A stretch of DNA of 64,000 bases from assembly GCA_947095585.1 (NCBI GenBank), contig OX352763.1:14619462-14683461 (forward strand), in the 5' to 3' direction. Of the stretch, positions 44,150 through 54,885 are shown piece after piece. Every line of letters starts with the position of its first letter. Positions within the stretch are counted from its first letter, which is position 1. The notes under the pieces were generated by a model. The model did not search any database. It worked only from the letters and a program-made list of their open reading frames with translations, and had not been told where the DNA came from. Source of the stretch: Nephrocerus scutellatus. Lineage: Eukaryota; Arthropoda; Insecta; Diptera; Pipunculidae. The translations under genes were made by a program, and so were the position numbers.

Positions 44150-44425
44150 AAACTTTTTTAAATTCTCTATATTAACTTCACTTACGGATGTTTGTTTGTC
44201 GCCAAAAGATTGTAATAAATGTTAAGTCCACTTTCTAAACTCCGATTTTATTCGAAGTTTGAATACATGTGTATTTCCGGTGACAAAACTTTCTGTAAAA
44301 ATTTGGAAGGGATCGAAGGGGCTCCCATATAAATTTTTTCATAATTATTTCGATTTTATTCAAAAACCAATGTGTATCTTTGATTAGAGAATTTACATAA
44401 AATAATTTTTGATTTTTATGTTTTT
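44150..44425 (+). repeat. Dispersed repeat C, copy C5
   Basis: It begins TTTTTTAAATTCTCTATATT, lacks the GGCT tract (replaced by TGTTTGTTTGTCG), keeps AAGTCCACTTTCTAAACTCC, TACATGTGTATTTCCGGTGA and GGGGCTCCCATATAAATTTT, and ends GATTAGAGAATTTACATAAAA. It shows that the GGCT run is optional in the family. Confidence 0.75.
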
Positions 44426-44644
44426 ATTTTTTTTATTTAGGTAGTTTTCTTTTGAAAATTCTACTTACAATAAGAGAAAGCTTTATTACTCTTACCACAC
44501 ATACTCCAAGAAAAAAATTAATTGTAAATTGCACCGCACAGAAAAATGGTAAGTTTTAAGGTGAGGTATAGCAAGTAAATGCAAATAACAAACTTAGCTT
44601 ACCTCGACACATGTCAAACATTACATGAAGGTTTTGCCCATGCT

Positions 44645-45010
44645 CAGTCGCACAAAATTTCCGCTCTCTAGGACGTGCTAAAATTGGCTAAAAAGAACCT
44701 CAAAGCGAAAAATCAATCATTTTACTCGCGTGTCATGCACCAAACGCGAAGCGCCGCACGCATTACAAGTAGAATCAAAGAAATTAACAATGAGGCTGAG
44801 CTGTTCACAAAATTTAAAATTTATAGGATGTATGAAAGTTGGTTAAAAGGGATCTTACGAAGTTGAAAAAAATAAAACATTTTTACACAAGACACACGCG
44901 CCAAACTCAACTCGCGTCACGCAACACGCATAAACGGTTCATGAGTTGATCACAAAATTTCAGCTCTAAAGGTCGTGTGGAAAGTGATCAAAAATGACCT
45001 AAGAGACCTA
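44645..45010 (+). repeat. Dispersed repeat D, three-unit array (D2)
   Basis: Three units start with CACAAAATTT at about 44652, 44808 and 44953, each followed by GCTCTxxxxG-CGTGxxxxAAxxTGG and AAAAGxxCCTxxxxxxG. They match the reverse complement of D1 and D3. Unit spacing is roughly 145-158 bases. The plus-strand frame of 63 codons only reads the repeat. Confidence 0.75.
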
Positions 45011-45044
45011 AGACCAAACGACCTATGAAGGGCCCTATCTCACA

Positions 45045-45230
45045 GTACCGCGATAGCTGGAAGCGTTGGTATATGCGTAGATAGTCAATCTGCAATCAAA
45101 GCCATTATTGCGACAAGCAGCAATTCGAATTATGTAAGGCAGTGTGAAGCTGAAGTGGTTTTGATAAGCCAAAGCATATACTTGACCCAAGTATGGGTGC
45201 CGGGGAAAATCGCCGTCAATGTTTTAGAAT
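45045..45230 (+). mobile_element. RNase H fragment of a LINE (L4)
   Basis: A single plus-strand frame reads SVGICVDSQSAIKAIIATSS then RQCEAEVVLISQS and LTQVWVPGK. The VDSQSAIKAI segment is the third catalytic strand of LINE RNase H, and VWVPG precedes the GHxGN motif, which is damaged here. Only about 60 codons remain. It lies immediately after repeat D2. Confidence 0.7.
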
Positions 45231-47543
45231 GAACTTCAGAAATGTTCAAATAAAAAAAATTAAAAAGATTTGAAATACTTTTAGAATGAAAGAATGAAAT
45301 TAATTTTCAGCAATTTACAAATATTTGCAAGTGTTCCCGATATTTTGCCTCTTGGTTAGGTCAATCGTATCTTTTTATATGAACAGTAGGCTCATTATTT
45401 TATCTTCTCCTCTTCTTTGCCACTCGCTGAGAGTACCGATGTATTAGTGTTCTAGGTTAGCAATGGATTCTCGAATAGTTTTGACATTATAGGTCATATG
45501 AATCTTTCTCTAGTTTAGTTATAATTCCACACAAACATTCATTACATACGTACAGCACCAAAGTGTACTTATAACGAGGTTTCCTTACTTTATCTGAGAA
45601 AACCCAAATATGCCCTTTAAAATGCATTGCTAACATTAAAAAAAGATTTATACAGCAGAAATTTTTATTTGAATTACTGCCTGTCTTTTTTTTTGAAATA
45701 CGTATTAGATTCTCATCTAACTTTCCTAAAACGACGAATAATCTATTCCCCATCTTTCATATACAGGTGCAGGTGTTTTCTATTATTCCTACTACTAATT
45801 ACACATTATGGAAACTGAATCTAGTAAATTTTAAAAGAAAAAAAACGTATAATACATTTCAAAAGGACTGACAATATTTTGTTCTATATCTACTAGAAGA
45901 AAAACAGATAAATAATCCTTTTTGAAACAGTTTAGTCTTTTAATGGAAAAAAATTAACAAAAATAATCAATTAAATAATAGATAAAGTTTCGAGGTTCAT
46001 TGATTCGGTTGATTAGATACAAAATAGTGCACCAATATGAAATGCTTATATCGGTTAACCATGCAGAAAATTAAATTAGATTAAAAAGTAGAAAGTTGAA
46101 AACAGACAATTTCTTTGTGCATCGGTTTTGAGTTGAACAATTCTGCAGATAATCGAACATCTCAGACGAGGGATACATGAAACTTTGCATTGGTTATAAA
46201 TTATGAGACAGTTACATTTTTATGGTTGACGCAAAATAGGCTAGTCACGATAAGGTGATTAACTTTTTCCCAAAAATTTAATTTGCTTTTCAGCAACATG
46301 ATTCTGTTCGGGAATACTTGCATTTAACTCAAATTGTTGTCTTCTACAAGAGGGTGTGTCTCGCTTAAGCTTATGTGTAGAACAGGAACTTGTATAACAG
46401 GACATCCACAGTCGCATTGTTATTTTTTTATGAAATAACCAAACGATTTGATTCCCTTACGAGATGTTATGTTTGTTTTTATTTTAACTTTGTTTTTCTG
46501 ACGAAATGTATTAAGGAAAAGACAAATATTAAGTACAGTACATTGTATAAAACATAATAAATATGCAGCACTTACCGTCCAACTTATCCAAATAACACAA
46601 TAGGACTACAACAACAACTCTCAACGTTGTTGTTGTTAGTGTTGTTGATTTAATTCGATTGAATTGGAAACTCCTCGATGTCGAATAAAACTCAAAGACA
46701 AATAACATACATCGAAATTCGTTCGCATATAGCAAAGCAAGCAACAATTATAAGCTAATACATATGCATATATACAAGAGTGCTGGATTTCTATTGGCTC
46801 TTTATGAGCTGTGCTATTGCTATTGTAGGTGGTAAAGAAATTGCAACTGAAAAACTGGATTAGACACTTTACCGCCAAAATGTTGGAGGAGAAACGTTAC
46901 ACAGAACTTTTGTCTTGTGCAATCTGAAATGGTCCTCTCACGATCACGGACGGACACATTTCTCAAACAACCGCATTGCTTTTGCTTTGTTCAGCAACAA
47001 AATGTATCCACATGGATTAACATTAAGCTTGGCTTAGCAAATAGAGTATACCATCACCATGATCACAATCACCATTACATGGAGAAAAGTCGAAAAAGTT
47101 TAACTTTGCTTAAAAAGTAAAACTAAAATTTAGAAAGAAAAAACCTTTTATGCATCAAGAAGGAAAAGTTGTTTTCTTGTGTTGTCTTCTAATGTTCTCT
47201 GAGCGTGGGCAAGCAATTCTTCGTTCCTTCATCTGGATTTAATTTCAACTAAAGGATAAAGTTTTTCATTATTTAGAAATCTTGGGATAAGTTGAAGGAG
47301 ATAGAGGCGAATTTCTGTGGTGCGAAGAGAAGAAACGCATGAACTCACAATTTTAATTATTTTTGAAGTGATAGTAAGCGCTCGTTTTTGAATATATAGT
47401 GGCTCTACCCATTAATACAAAGGAGTGATTCTTATGAATAAATTTCCCAATACAAAATAGCGAGTGTAGCCGCAGCCCGTTATACGAATAAACGGGCTTC
47501 TAGTTGGTATTATTATTTAATTAGGTATCAATTGTTTCCAGTT
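45231..47543. other. Unique AT-rich DNA with two hairpin-like motifs
   Basis: No gene is recognised. An ACAACAACAAC / GTTGTTGTTGT inverted repeat is at 46608-46618 and 46626-46636. An AGCCCGTT / AACGGGCT stem with a 9-base loop is at 47474-47498. Frames of up to 88 codons have no motifs. Confidence 0.45.
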
Positions 47544-48035
47544 GTTGCGCTAGATATTTCCAAGGCATTTGACAGAGTCTGGAATCAAGCTCTTTTGTCG
47601 AAAATGAGTGTCTAGGTTGCACTCGATATTTCCAACGCATTTGACAGAGTGAGTCTGGCATTAAGCTCTTTTGTCGAAAACGAATGCCTAGGGAATTGAT
47701 AAGACCCTGCTTGCTTGGACTAGTAACTACCTTTCGGACCGTTCAATCCAGGTCGTATTAGACGGATTCAAATCCAATGTTCCCCAAGGCTCTTTTTTGT
47801 CTCCGACACTCTTTCTGATTTTCATTAATAATCTCCCATCCGCCACTTCTGATCCAATCCATTATTTCGCTGACGATAGCACTCTTAGCTTTTCATATCA
47901 TATGATTTCACGCCGTCGTACAGTGCGGTAAAAGGGTCTACCATTAGATCAATCTTCGGATGTACTAACCAATTCAAAGATTCCTTCTTTAGCCGCACTA
48001 TAGTGGAATGAATTGCCCGCGATTCTGTGTTTCCG
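47544..48035 (+). mobile_element. Family J LINE, compact rearranged copy (J8)
   Basis: The motif A region (VALDISKAFDRVW) is present twice in tandem (47544-47615 and 47616-47691, about 72 and 76 bases). SNYLSDRSIQVVLDGFKSN-like sequence, a shortened motif B (VPQGSFLSPTLFLIF) and the catalytic FADDSTLSFSY (about 47868-47900) follow. A deletion then joins directly to the C-terminus (FGCTNQFKDSFFSRT, about 47950). There is no 3' UTR: SINE S5 begins at the break. The motif A duplication arose within the element and is not shared with other copies. Confidence 0.82.
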
Positions 48036-48240
48036 CACGAAAAGTATTTTCTCTTGTGAATATCTGACAAACATCCAAGAGTAATAACTTGTCACGGGAA
48101 GCTTCTTAAATTCGTGGATACGGCATTAAATTGTAGGTCCCTTCCATTTTGTGTGCAAAAATAAACATGCACAACGCAAATGGTCACGAGCGGCTAGGCC
48201 TTACACCGCAACGATCTGTCGCGCCGCATATTATTATCAA
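48036..48240 (+). mobile_element. SINE copy S5, 5'-truncated
   Basis: It lacks the tRNA head. It contains GAAAAGTATTTTCTC, ATCTGACAAACATCCAAGAG, TAGGTCCCTTCCATTT, CCGCAACGATCTGTCGCGCC and a short ATTATTAT tail. It is joined directly to the end of LINE J8. Confidence 0.8.
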
Positions 48241-48487
48241 CTGTGTTACAACGAAACTCAAATATCACTCAAAAAAAAAATAACCGCCTTCACAAAATCG
48301 TCCCTTAAAACCGGCAACCCTCTTCCACACCCCGTGGGTCACCACTGCCTAACACTAACACTATTTATCTCAGCGACTCCGAAAACTTTGGATTGGATAC
48401 TGATATCAATATCGACTTCGCTCTCCGCCTTAAAAAAACCCAAGACCCACTTAAGACATTTTTGGCTCTACCAAAAAATATTTTAAA

Positions 48488-48658
48488 ATTTTTTATATTA
48501 AATTTGCATCGGCAATGTGTGTTCGTTCGGTCTGTTTTTCGGTGGTGGGATCTTACGATCAATTCGTAACCCACTTTCCAAAGGCCGATTTTATTGAAAC
48601 TTTTCACACATATGTATCTCCGGTGATAACACTTTCTATTAAAATTTGGTAGTGATAA
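48488..48658 (+). repeat. Dispersed repeat C, copy C6
   Basis: It carries TTTATATTAAATTTGCATCG, GGTGGGATCTTACGATCAAT, TAACCCACTTTCCAAAGGCC, CACACATATGTATCTCCGGT and ATTAAAATTTGGTAGTGAT, where it is cut by SINE S6. Confidence 0.65.
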
Positions 48659-48659
48659 T

Positions 48660-48746
48660 ATAATATTCTGCGTGACAGACCGTTGCGGTCCAAATCCTAG
48701 CTTCTCGCGACCATTTTTGTTGGGCATGTATATTTTTGCACACCAT
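48660..48746 (-). mobile_element. SINE copy S6, tail fragment
   Basis: The reverse complement matches the last 85 or so bases of the SINE family: TGGTCGCGAGAAGCTAGGAT, CGCAACGGTCTGTCACGCAG and a weak ATATTAT tail. The insertion sits at the break of repeat C copy C6. Confidence 0.72.
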
Positions 48747-48797
48747 GACACCCATAGTTTAGGGATGCCAAGCTAGATGACATCGGCTTGAAATCGG

Positions 48798-48818
48798 TGA
48801 TGATGATGATGATGATGC
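48798..48818 (+). repeat. (TGA)7 microsatellite
   Basis: A short uninterrupted TGATGA run lies just after a GAAATCGGTGA context between repeat pieces. Confidence 0.9.
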
Positions 48819-48849
48819 TGCGTTTATATTGGAAATGTCGTTTAGTGTT

Positions 48850-48945
48850 GAATTCCTTCGCATGCACGTGTTCGTCTTGTCTTGTGATCAGTTTTTAACC
48901 AACTTCCTAGAGCCCGATTTTATTCAAACCTTTATCAATACATAA
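48850..48945 (+). repeat. Dispersed repeat C, fragment C7
   Basis: GCATGCACGTGTTCGTCTTG, TTGTGATCAGTTTTTAACCA, ACTTCCTAGAGCCCGATTTT and ATTCAAACC match the first unit of repeat C. It may be the continuation of C6 after a rearrangement. Confidence 0.6.
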
Positions 48946-49819
48946 ATTAATTATCAAAGCATAAATTCACAGACATCTCTTCGTGTCCCCTTCTTAACCT
49001 TTAAGCACACGCTGACCAAAGCAAAAGTACCTTCGATCCCATTAATTATGGAAAACAACATCATTCAAATGTCCTACACAAAAATAAAGTTATCGCCAAC
49101 AGAAGCGAACTTTGATAACAAATTTGGATAATTTTCAAACGTCGTTGATGCGTGTAATTCTTTTTGATTGAATTAAACGTAAAAGAAACCTATACCAACT
49201 TTGTGCATAGTCTAGAAACTCTGGCGTCCTAATTAGAAAACCATTTACAACTACGTAAGTACCTATTCATACATTTGAATGTATTGCACCTTCATCGGTA
49301 TCGGTGTCAACTCGTTCAATTCACTGCCATGCGACCTCACTTTTTGTAAAGCTTTCATCATAAAAATTGATTCCAGTAGTTGGAACTTCGTAATAGTAGT
49401 ACCAGAAACAGTATCTCGTGCTTCACCTATCCATTTCAACACTTCAGTGTGCCTTTGAGTGCCCTTTTTTGTTTATGTGTGATTTTTGCACTGTAGGCTT
49501 AGTTAGCTTTTAAGCGGTTAGTTGGCTGATTTATGTCAGTAGACATGTGTTCGTTAGCTGCTAGTTACTTTACATAAGTATTCACCCTACATACGATTAC
49601 ATTCAAACCAAGTCCAGAATCAAATTCAGTTGTCTGCCACTTTGATTTTAATTGCGAATAGGTACATTTTTTGAAGGAGGAAAACTTTGTTTCTTTCAAT
49701 ACGGAAGTTTTTTCAAGGCTTGTTACAGAAAAATTCGTATTTATTGTTTAAATATGTCAATTACCTACCTGTATATTGTGAGAAGACAGTGGTTTATATT
49801 GGAAAAACAGAAATTACGT
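48946..49819. other. Unique AT-rich DNA
   Basis: Nothing recognised. The short frame at 49652-49849 has no motif. Confidence 0.5.
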
Positions 49820-50075
49820 ACGTGGTTTACGTGCGAGACCGGTACTTAACTGAGTGTCTAAGTCCAAAAAAGCATATTTTATATTCCGAGTATGACGCGT
49901 GTCGCGTGTGGCGCGTGTGATGGGTTGAATTTTTTTTCGACTTCTTTGAGGTCCTTTTTACCCACATTCCAAGGAGAGAGTTGAAACATTGTGAGTATCT
50001 AAGTCCAAGTCTAATAGCATTTTTTATATTCCACGTATGATGCATATCACGTTCCGCGTGTGGCACATATAATGA
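49820..50075 (-). repeat. Dispersed repeat D, two-unit array (D3)
   Basis: GTGTCTAAGTCC at 49853 and GTATCTAAGTCC at about 49993 are 140 bases apart. Between them are GAGTATGACGCGTGTCGCGT, GTGGCGCGTGTGATGGGTTG, CTTCTTTGAGGTCCTTTTTA and GAGAGTTGAAACATTGTGAG, all shared with D1. The 79-codon minus-strand frame only reads the repeat. Confidence 0.75.
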
Positions 50076-52049
50076 TTTGGTATCCCGCTATTGGCGCGTG
50101 ACCCGAGTGATTTAGTTAAGAGGTTTAGATAATAAAACGATAGGCTTAGGTGACTCGGAACCGGCCGATGATTTTTAAGAAGGGATTCTTTTAGTTCAAT
50201 GGGTGTACAGAATACACTAGAGTGTGTAGGTAAAGGCACAACTGAAAAAAACGAACTTGGCAACTGATGTGATTTTATATTATTTAGCTTAAAGATAAAA
50301 GTGCATATATTAGTATATAACCCAATTGAGAAGCATATAAGGAAAACTCCATTCAAAGAGGATTATATCAAAATATTCCATTTAATAATAAATTCATTTT
50401 GCGAACTGACTATACTTATAAACTTAAGAAAAATCGCCTGTCATCATTTATTAAAGAAATGATTTATTATTGCCATTTAAAGAGGAGGAATTTCAAAGTA
50501 CTCGTATGTGCTTCTTGCCTTCAAAACGCATTATAAAATTGAAAAATCACTTTAAAAAGATGCGCACCTAACAATACGTTTATATTGAGCTACACGTACC
50601 ATATAATGTGAGGTTTCTTAGCAGAAAGATCTTCCGATGGTATTATAGTTGCTTGGGATTAGGTAATCCGGTTATTGTGAAAGAGTAAAAAGTTTGACCA
50701 ACAATATGCAATTGTGGTCAAAATAAAATGTTTTATATGATGCTTTGCTCCATTTATTCTCTTTGAGTTAGCGGGATTCTTGTATTCCTTCGAGAAGAAT
50801 ACATACTATTATATATATAAATATAAGTATGTACCACAGTATAACATACGAAAAAGTGCAAACATATGCGAATTTTCCAAACAAATGAATTTCTGTGCAC
50901 TTTGGAGCATTTTCGAGCACTCGATAAAACTATCTTCTAAATGTAATGTTCAGTGGAGAGGAATATAATACCGTTAAATTCACCTACGACCACACAGTAT
51001 AGGAAACTGAACGGTTGTACGAGGGTTATATAGTATGTTAATATATACAGACTACTGTATATTGAAAAGTGCAAAACTCGAGCATCACAGCACAGCAAAC
51101 AAATCCTTTTTGTATATTCCAGCAATCCACACTGCATCTTTGTGGGTGTGTAATGCTATACACTCGTATTTCCGGAAGTTCCGGAACATGGAGCACATCA
51201 ACAACACAACACACATCGTCCTAGTGGAAGCAGCCTAGACAAAGTGCTCGATGCTCATTCGTTCGTCTATTGTTATTATTATTAATATTATTATTATTAT
51301 TTCTTTACGGTCATTATTGTTGCCCTGCCATCGTTTCTTTGACTGGCAAAGAAGAAAAACTCACAAGTTGAATGCTTTCGAATTATTGTGCTTCATCCTT
51401 TCATGCTACCTTTCGCAAGGACATCATCTGATTGACAACATAAGCAATGAAAAATGGGCAATAATATTGCCACAAATATCATTCCCGGAGCGATAAAACG
51501 AATGAATTATTTTCAAGGGTTAAAAAAAGTATAGAACTTTGAATATGATGTTCAGATGAGCAGTTGAATTATTTGTGACTTAACGAGGCAGACTTACTGA
51601 CGGTGAATTTGAATTTCAAACGTCCGAACGCAAAGTATTAAACCCGATAATAATTCACAGAATTGGAAAATTATGCAATATTTTTATTTTATATTTTTAA
51701 TTTGAATGCGAAATATGAATTGAATATTATTTATGCAAATACTCGAACAATGATTTATATATGTAGGTCAAACATGTGTGGTGTGTGTGCGTTGATGTAA
51801 ATTATCGATTTTATTTGAAAAGTTTATGTGTACGAAACTTTGTATTGCTATTTTATGTGTGCGTATTTTTTTCACAATTGAGTTTTTAAGCAAAAGTTGC
51901 GTTAAACTAATTTGTACAAACATAATGAATACATGTTCAAGGACTTGCCGATGTTCAACATTTTTTTTGCATCATCGATGGAGCTAACGATAAAAATTCA
52001 GCGAGATTTTGGTACACAAAAATACACTACAAAAAAATTGCTCGAATTA
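50076..52049. other. Unique AT-rich DNA with an (ATT)n tract
   Basis: No gene is recognised. The (ATT)n-type run at 51270-51302 has no SINE body beside it. The frames in this stretch, up to 110 codons, show no motifs. Confidence 0.45.
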
Positions 52050-53790
52050 AGGCAAATAAACTGTGAGTAATCGCTTATGCTGATGACGTTGCTATTGCCG
52101 TCTCAGGAAAATTCTCCAATACCTAAAAGGAACTCCTGCAAAATGTTCTCAACAAGCTAACTTGCTAGGCAGATCGCTGTGGTGTCACAAAACTGGGCTT
52201 GTCCTATTCACCAGGAAATATAAAGTTCCACTTATTAACCCTCCTTCTATAAAAGGTATAAGCTTAACATTCTCTGACAGATTGGATCTTATTTTGGACA
52301 GAAAGCCGAGCTGGAAACCTGACATTCAAGTTAGAGTTCGTAAAGCTGCAGTGACCCTCTTCTCATACAAAAAGGCTATTGGTAGCCGTTGTGGTCTTCA
52401 ACCCCATATAACCTATTGGCCATATACAGCGGTAGTAAGACCTACTCTTCTATACGGTGTGACTGTACGGTGGACTGCCTTAAATAAAATAGTAAACTTT
52501 GACATAGTAAGCAAAGTCCAAAAATCAGCTAGTCTATGTATTATCGGAGCACTTCGTACAACCCCCTCCGCTGCATTGGACATTCTGTTCGACCTTACAC
52601 CAGTAGACATTTACAGCAGGCAAGTAGCTGCTTGTTCGGCTATTCGCCTAAATGTTATCTCCCAGTGGACTAGAAATGAAATCGGTCACTCCTCTATTCT
52701 GAAGTTAGGTCAGGATCCCAGGCAACTCCATTTCAACAAAAAATTTCTGGTCACATTGCCCTCCAGATCATCCTGGGACGAAGACGCCTACCTGGAAGAT
52801 GAACACATTAATTTTTTCACAGACGGGTCAAAAACTGATGACGGAGTTGTTTTCTCAAAAAAGCTAACACAGACGGGTCAAAAACTGATGACGGAGAAGG
52901 TGAAAGTGTTTTCTCAAAAAAGCTAATTCTTAGCCTCTCTCGTCTTCCAAATTACTGTAGTATTTTCCAGGCTGAAATTTTGGTGATCAGTGAAGCCATG
53001 TCTTGGCTGAAGAGAAACGTCATATCCGCTAAGGATATGCGTATATTCTCGGATAGTCAAGCTGCACTGAAATTCCTGGAATCAGTATCCACAAAATCAG
53101 TTTTAGCCATTAACTGCCGATCATCTCTGGAGATAGCGGAGCAGTTCAATATCCACCTGTGTTGGGTGCCAGGGCACAGAGACATTTCGGGTAACTGTAT
53201 GGCTGATGAACTTGCCAAGCAAGGAACTATTCTACCCTTCTTACATGAATATGGTTCAATAGGCATACCAATCGCTATATGCAAATTCTTGTTAATGCGG
53301 AATGCTAATGTAAAAAGTAACAGTAGGTGGTCAAACTGTACAACTTGCATAGCGACAAAGCAAATCTGGCACAAGCTGGATCCGAAAGGATCCAAGTGTT
53401 TGATCTCTCAAAAAAGACCGCACATCGGTGCTTTTTTAGGTGTCATCACTGGACACTGTCTTATAGACGGGCATGCAGCAAGACTTGGAGTCTTCTCGAA
53501 TGACTTCTGCAGAAGCTGCACCGATGAGGAGGAGGAGAAGGAGACCATCGTCCATCTTCTCTGCACTTGTCTAGCCCTCTCCCAATAGCGTAAACTCCAT
53601 ATGGAAGCTTTTTTCTACAATGATCGCATTAACATTAACATTGGTAGCCTCCTGCGCTTCATACGAAGCTCTAACTGGTTCATTGAATAGGTGGAACAAA
53701 TTTTTCTTGATCCGTGTGGTATCACAATGGACCATTACTGGTCTAAGTGTGTCGGTTTCACTGGCAGCCACCTTAACCTAACCTAAGGCA
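52050..53790 (+). mobile_element. RNase H LINE family L1, most complete copy (L1c)
   Basis: The element starts at its RT catalytic core (AYADDVAIAVSG, YADD codons at 52076-52087). After a frameshift it runs open for 254 codons (52162-52926): SWKPDIQVRVRKAAVTLFSY, then RPTLLYGVTVRWTALNK, ASLCIIGALRTTPSAALDIL. RNase H follows, with FFTDGSKTDDG (first Asp, about 52815), EILVISEAMSWLKRN (Glu), MRIFSDSQAALKFLES (Asp, about 53038) and HLCWVPGHRDISGNCMADEL (last Asp, about 53155). The tail has GVITGHCLIDGHAARLG, CRSC and VHLLCTC. Defects are a 50-base tandem duplication at 52818-52896, several shifts and a stop at 53586. The 3' UTR ends in CCACCTTAACCTAACCTAAGG. The family is R1/I/LOA-like. The 5' half is absent. 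Confidence 0.88.
52818..52896 (+). repeat. Tandem duplication inside L1c RNase H
   Basis: The 29 bases starting CACAGACGGGTCAAAAACTG occur at 52818-52846 and again at 52868-52896, each followed by sequence containing TTTCTCAAAAAAGCTAA. The first catalytic Asp motif of RNase H is thus encoded twice. L1a and L1b have a single copy. Confidence 0.85.
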
Positions 53791-54061
53791 AATAAAATTG
53801 TTTTTTTTCTGTTTATTTTTGTTTTGATTGGTTTGTAAAGGCTCACAGATGTGTTGAAATCTTTGTTAATACTTCTACCTCATATCTATGAGTAAGTAAT
53901 TGATTCTATCTTTTGTAGCAATGAAGCATTTCGCTGCAATTTTTGTGCGCTCACATATGCAAATATAATGTAATATAGAATAACTTGTGCAATTGCACAA
54001 CATAATATTTTTTATATGTTGCTGTGTTCCATTATTTCTACAGAACTTATACTTATACTTT

Positions 54062-54347
54062 AACAATAATATTCGACGCGACAGACCATTGCGGTCCAAG
54101 GCCTAGCTTCTCGCAACCATTTGTATTGCGCATATATATTTTTGGACACAAATGGAAGTGACCTACAATTTAAGGCCGGATCTGAACGGCGAATTGAGAA
54201 GCTTTGCGTGACAAGTTATTACTCTCGGAACGTTTGTCAACCATTCGCGAGAGATGGGAAACCGTGAAAAATACTTTTGGTGTTACTGGGATTCGAACCA
54301 CGAACCCCCTGCTCAGTAACCGAGCGCATTTCCGCTGAGCATACCCA
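54062..54347 (-). mobile_element. tRNA-derived SINE, copy S3
   Basis: This is a full-length copy. The B box GGTTCGAATCC is perfect (minus strand, about 54289-54299). The A box reads TGCTCAGCGG, slightly damaged. The body matches S2 closely and the tail is short (AATAATATTC on the plus strand). It lies about 270 bases after LINE L1c. Confidence 0.85.
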
Positions 54348-54599
54348 CTTACACTTTAATAATTTATTTTATATCATATACGCCAAACCCAATACGAAAA
54401 TCTTAATCGTTAAGAAATATATCAAATCCTCTTTGGCTCTGGATTGATGTTAAACTAGGTAGGGTCGCCGCAGTCTCTTATGTAGACCCTACGTTTGCAG
54501 CATAATTTGGAGCGAAGTGTAATTAAATTCAAAACATGGAAGGAATGATCATATTCTAGTCAATTCTTGATAGATCGTCAAATTCATTAGCCGGTATTT

Positions 54600-54885
54600 A
54601 TTTTTAAATTCTCTATATAAACTTCGCGTGCCCGTGGCTAGCTGGCTGGCTGGCACACCAAATCTTGTGACCAAATTTTAACCCACTTCCTAAAGCCCGA
54701 TTTTATTAAAAGTTTGCACAAATGTGTACCTCCGATGACAACACTTTCTGTTAGAATTTGGAAGCGATCTGTTCCCGAGTTCGGGGGGCTCCCATACATT
54801 TTTTTTTAAAAAAATGTATCCGATTTGCTTCAAATTTTATACACATCTACGATCGCCGATTAGATAGTTTACAAGAAAAAGTAAA
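54600..54885 (+). repeat. Dispersed repeat C, copy C8
   Basis: It starts TTTTTAAATTCTCTATATAAACTTCGCG, then GTGCCCGTGGCTAGCTGGCT, TAACCCACTTCCTAAAGCCC, CACAAATGTGTACCTCCGAT, GTTCGGGGGGCTCCCATAC. The second unit ends GATTAGATAGTTTACAAGAAAA. A near-palindromic ATACATTTTTTTTTAAAAAA run sits at the unit junction. Confidence 0.78.
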
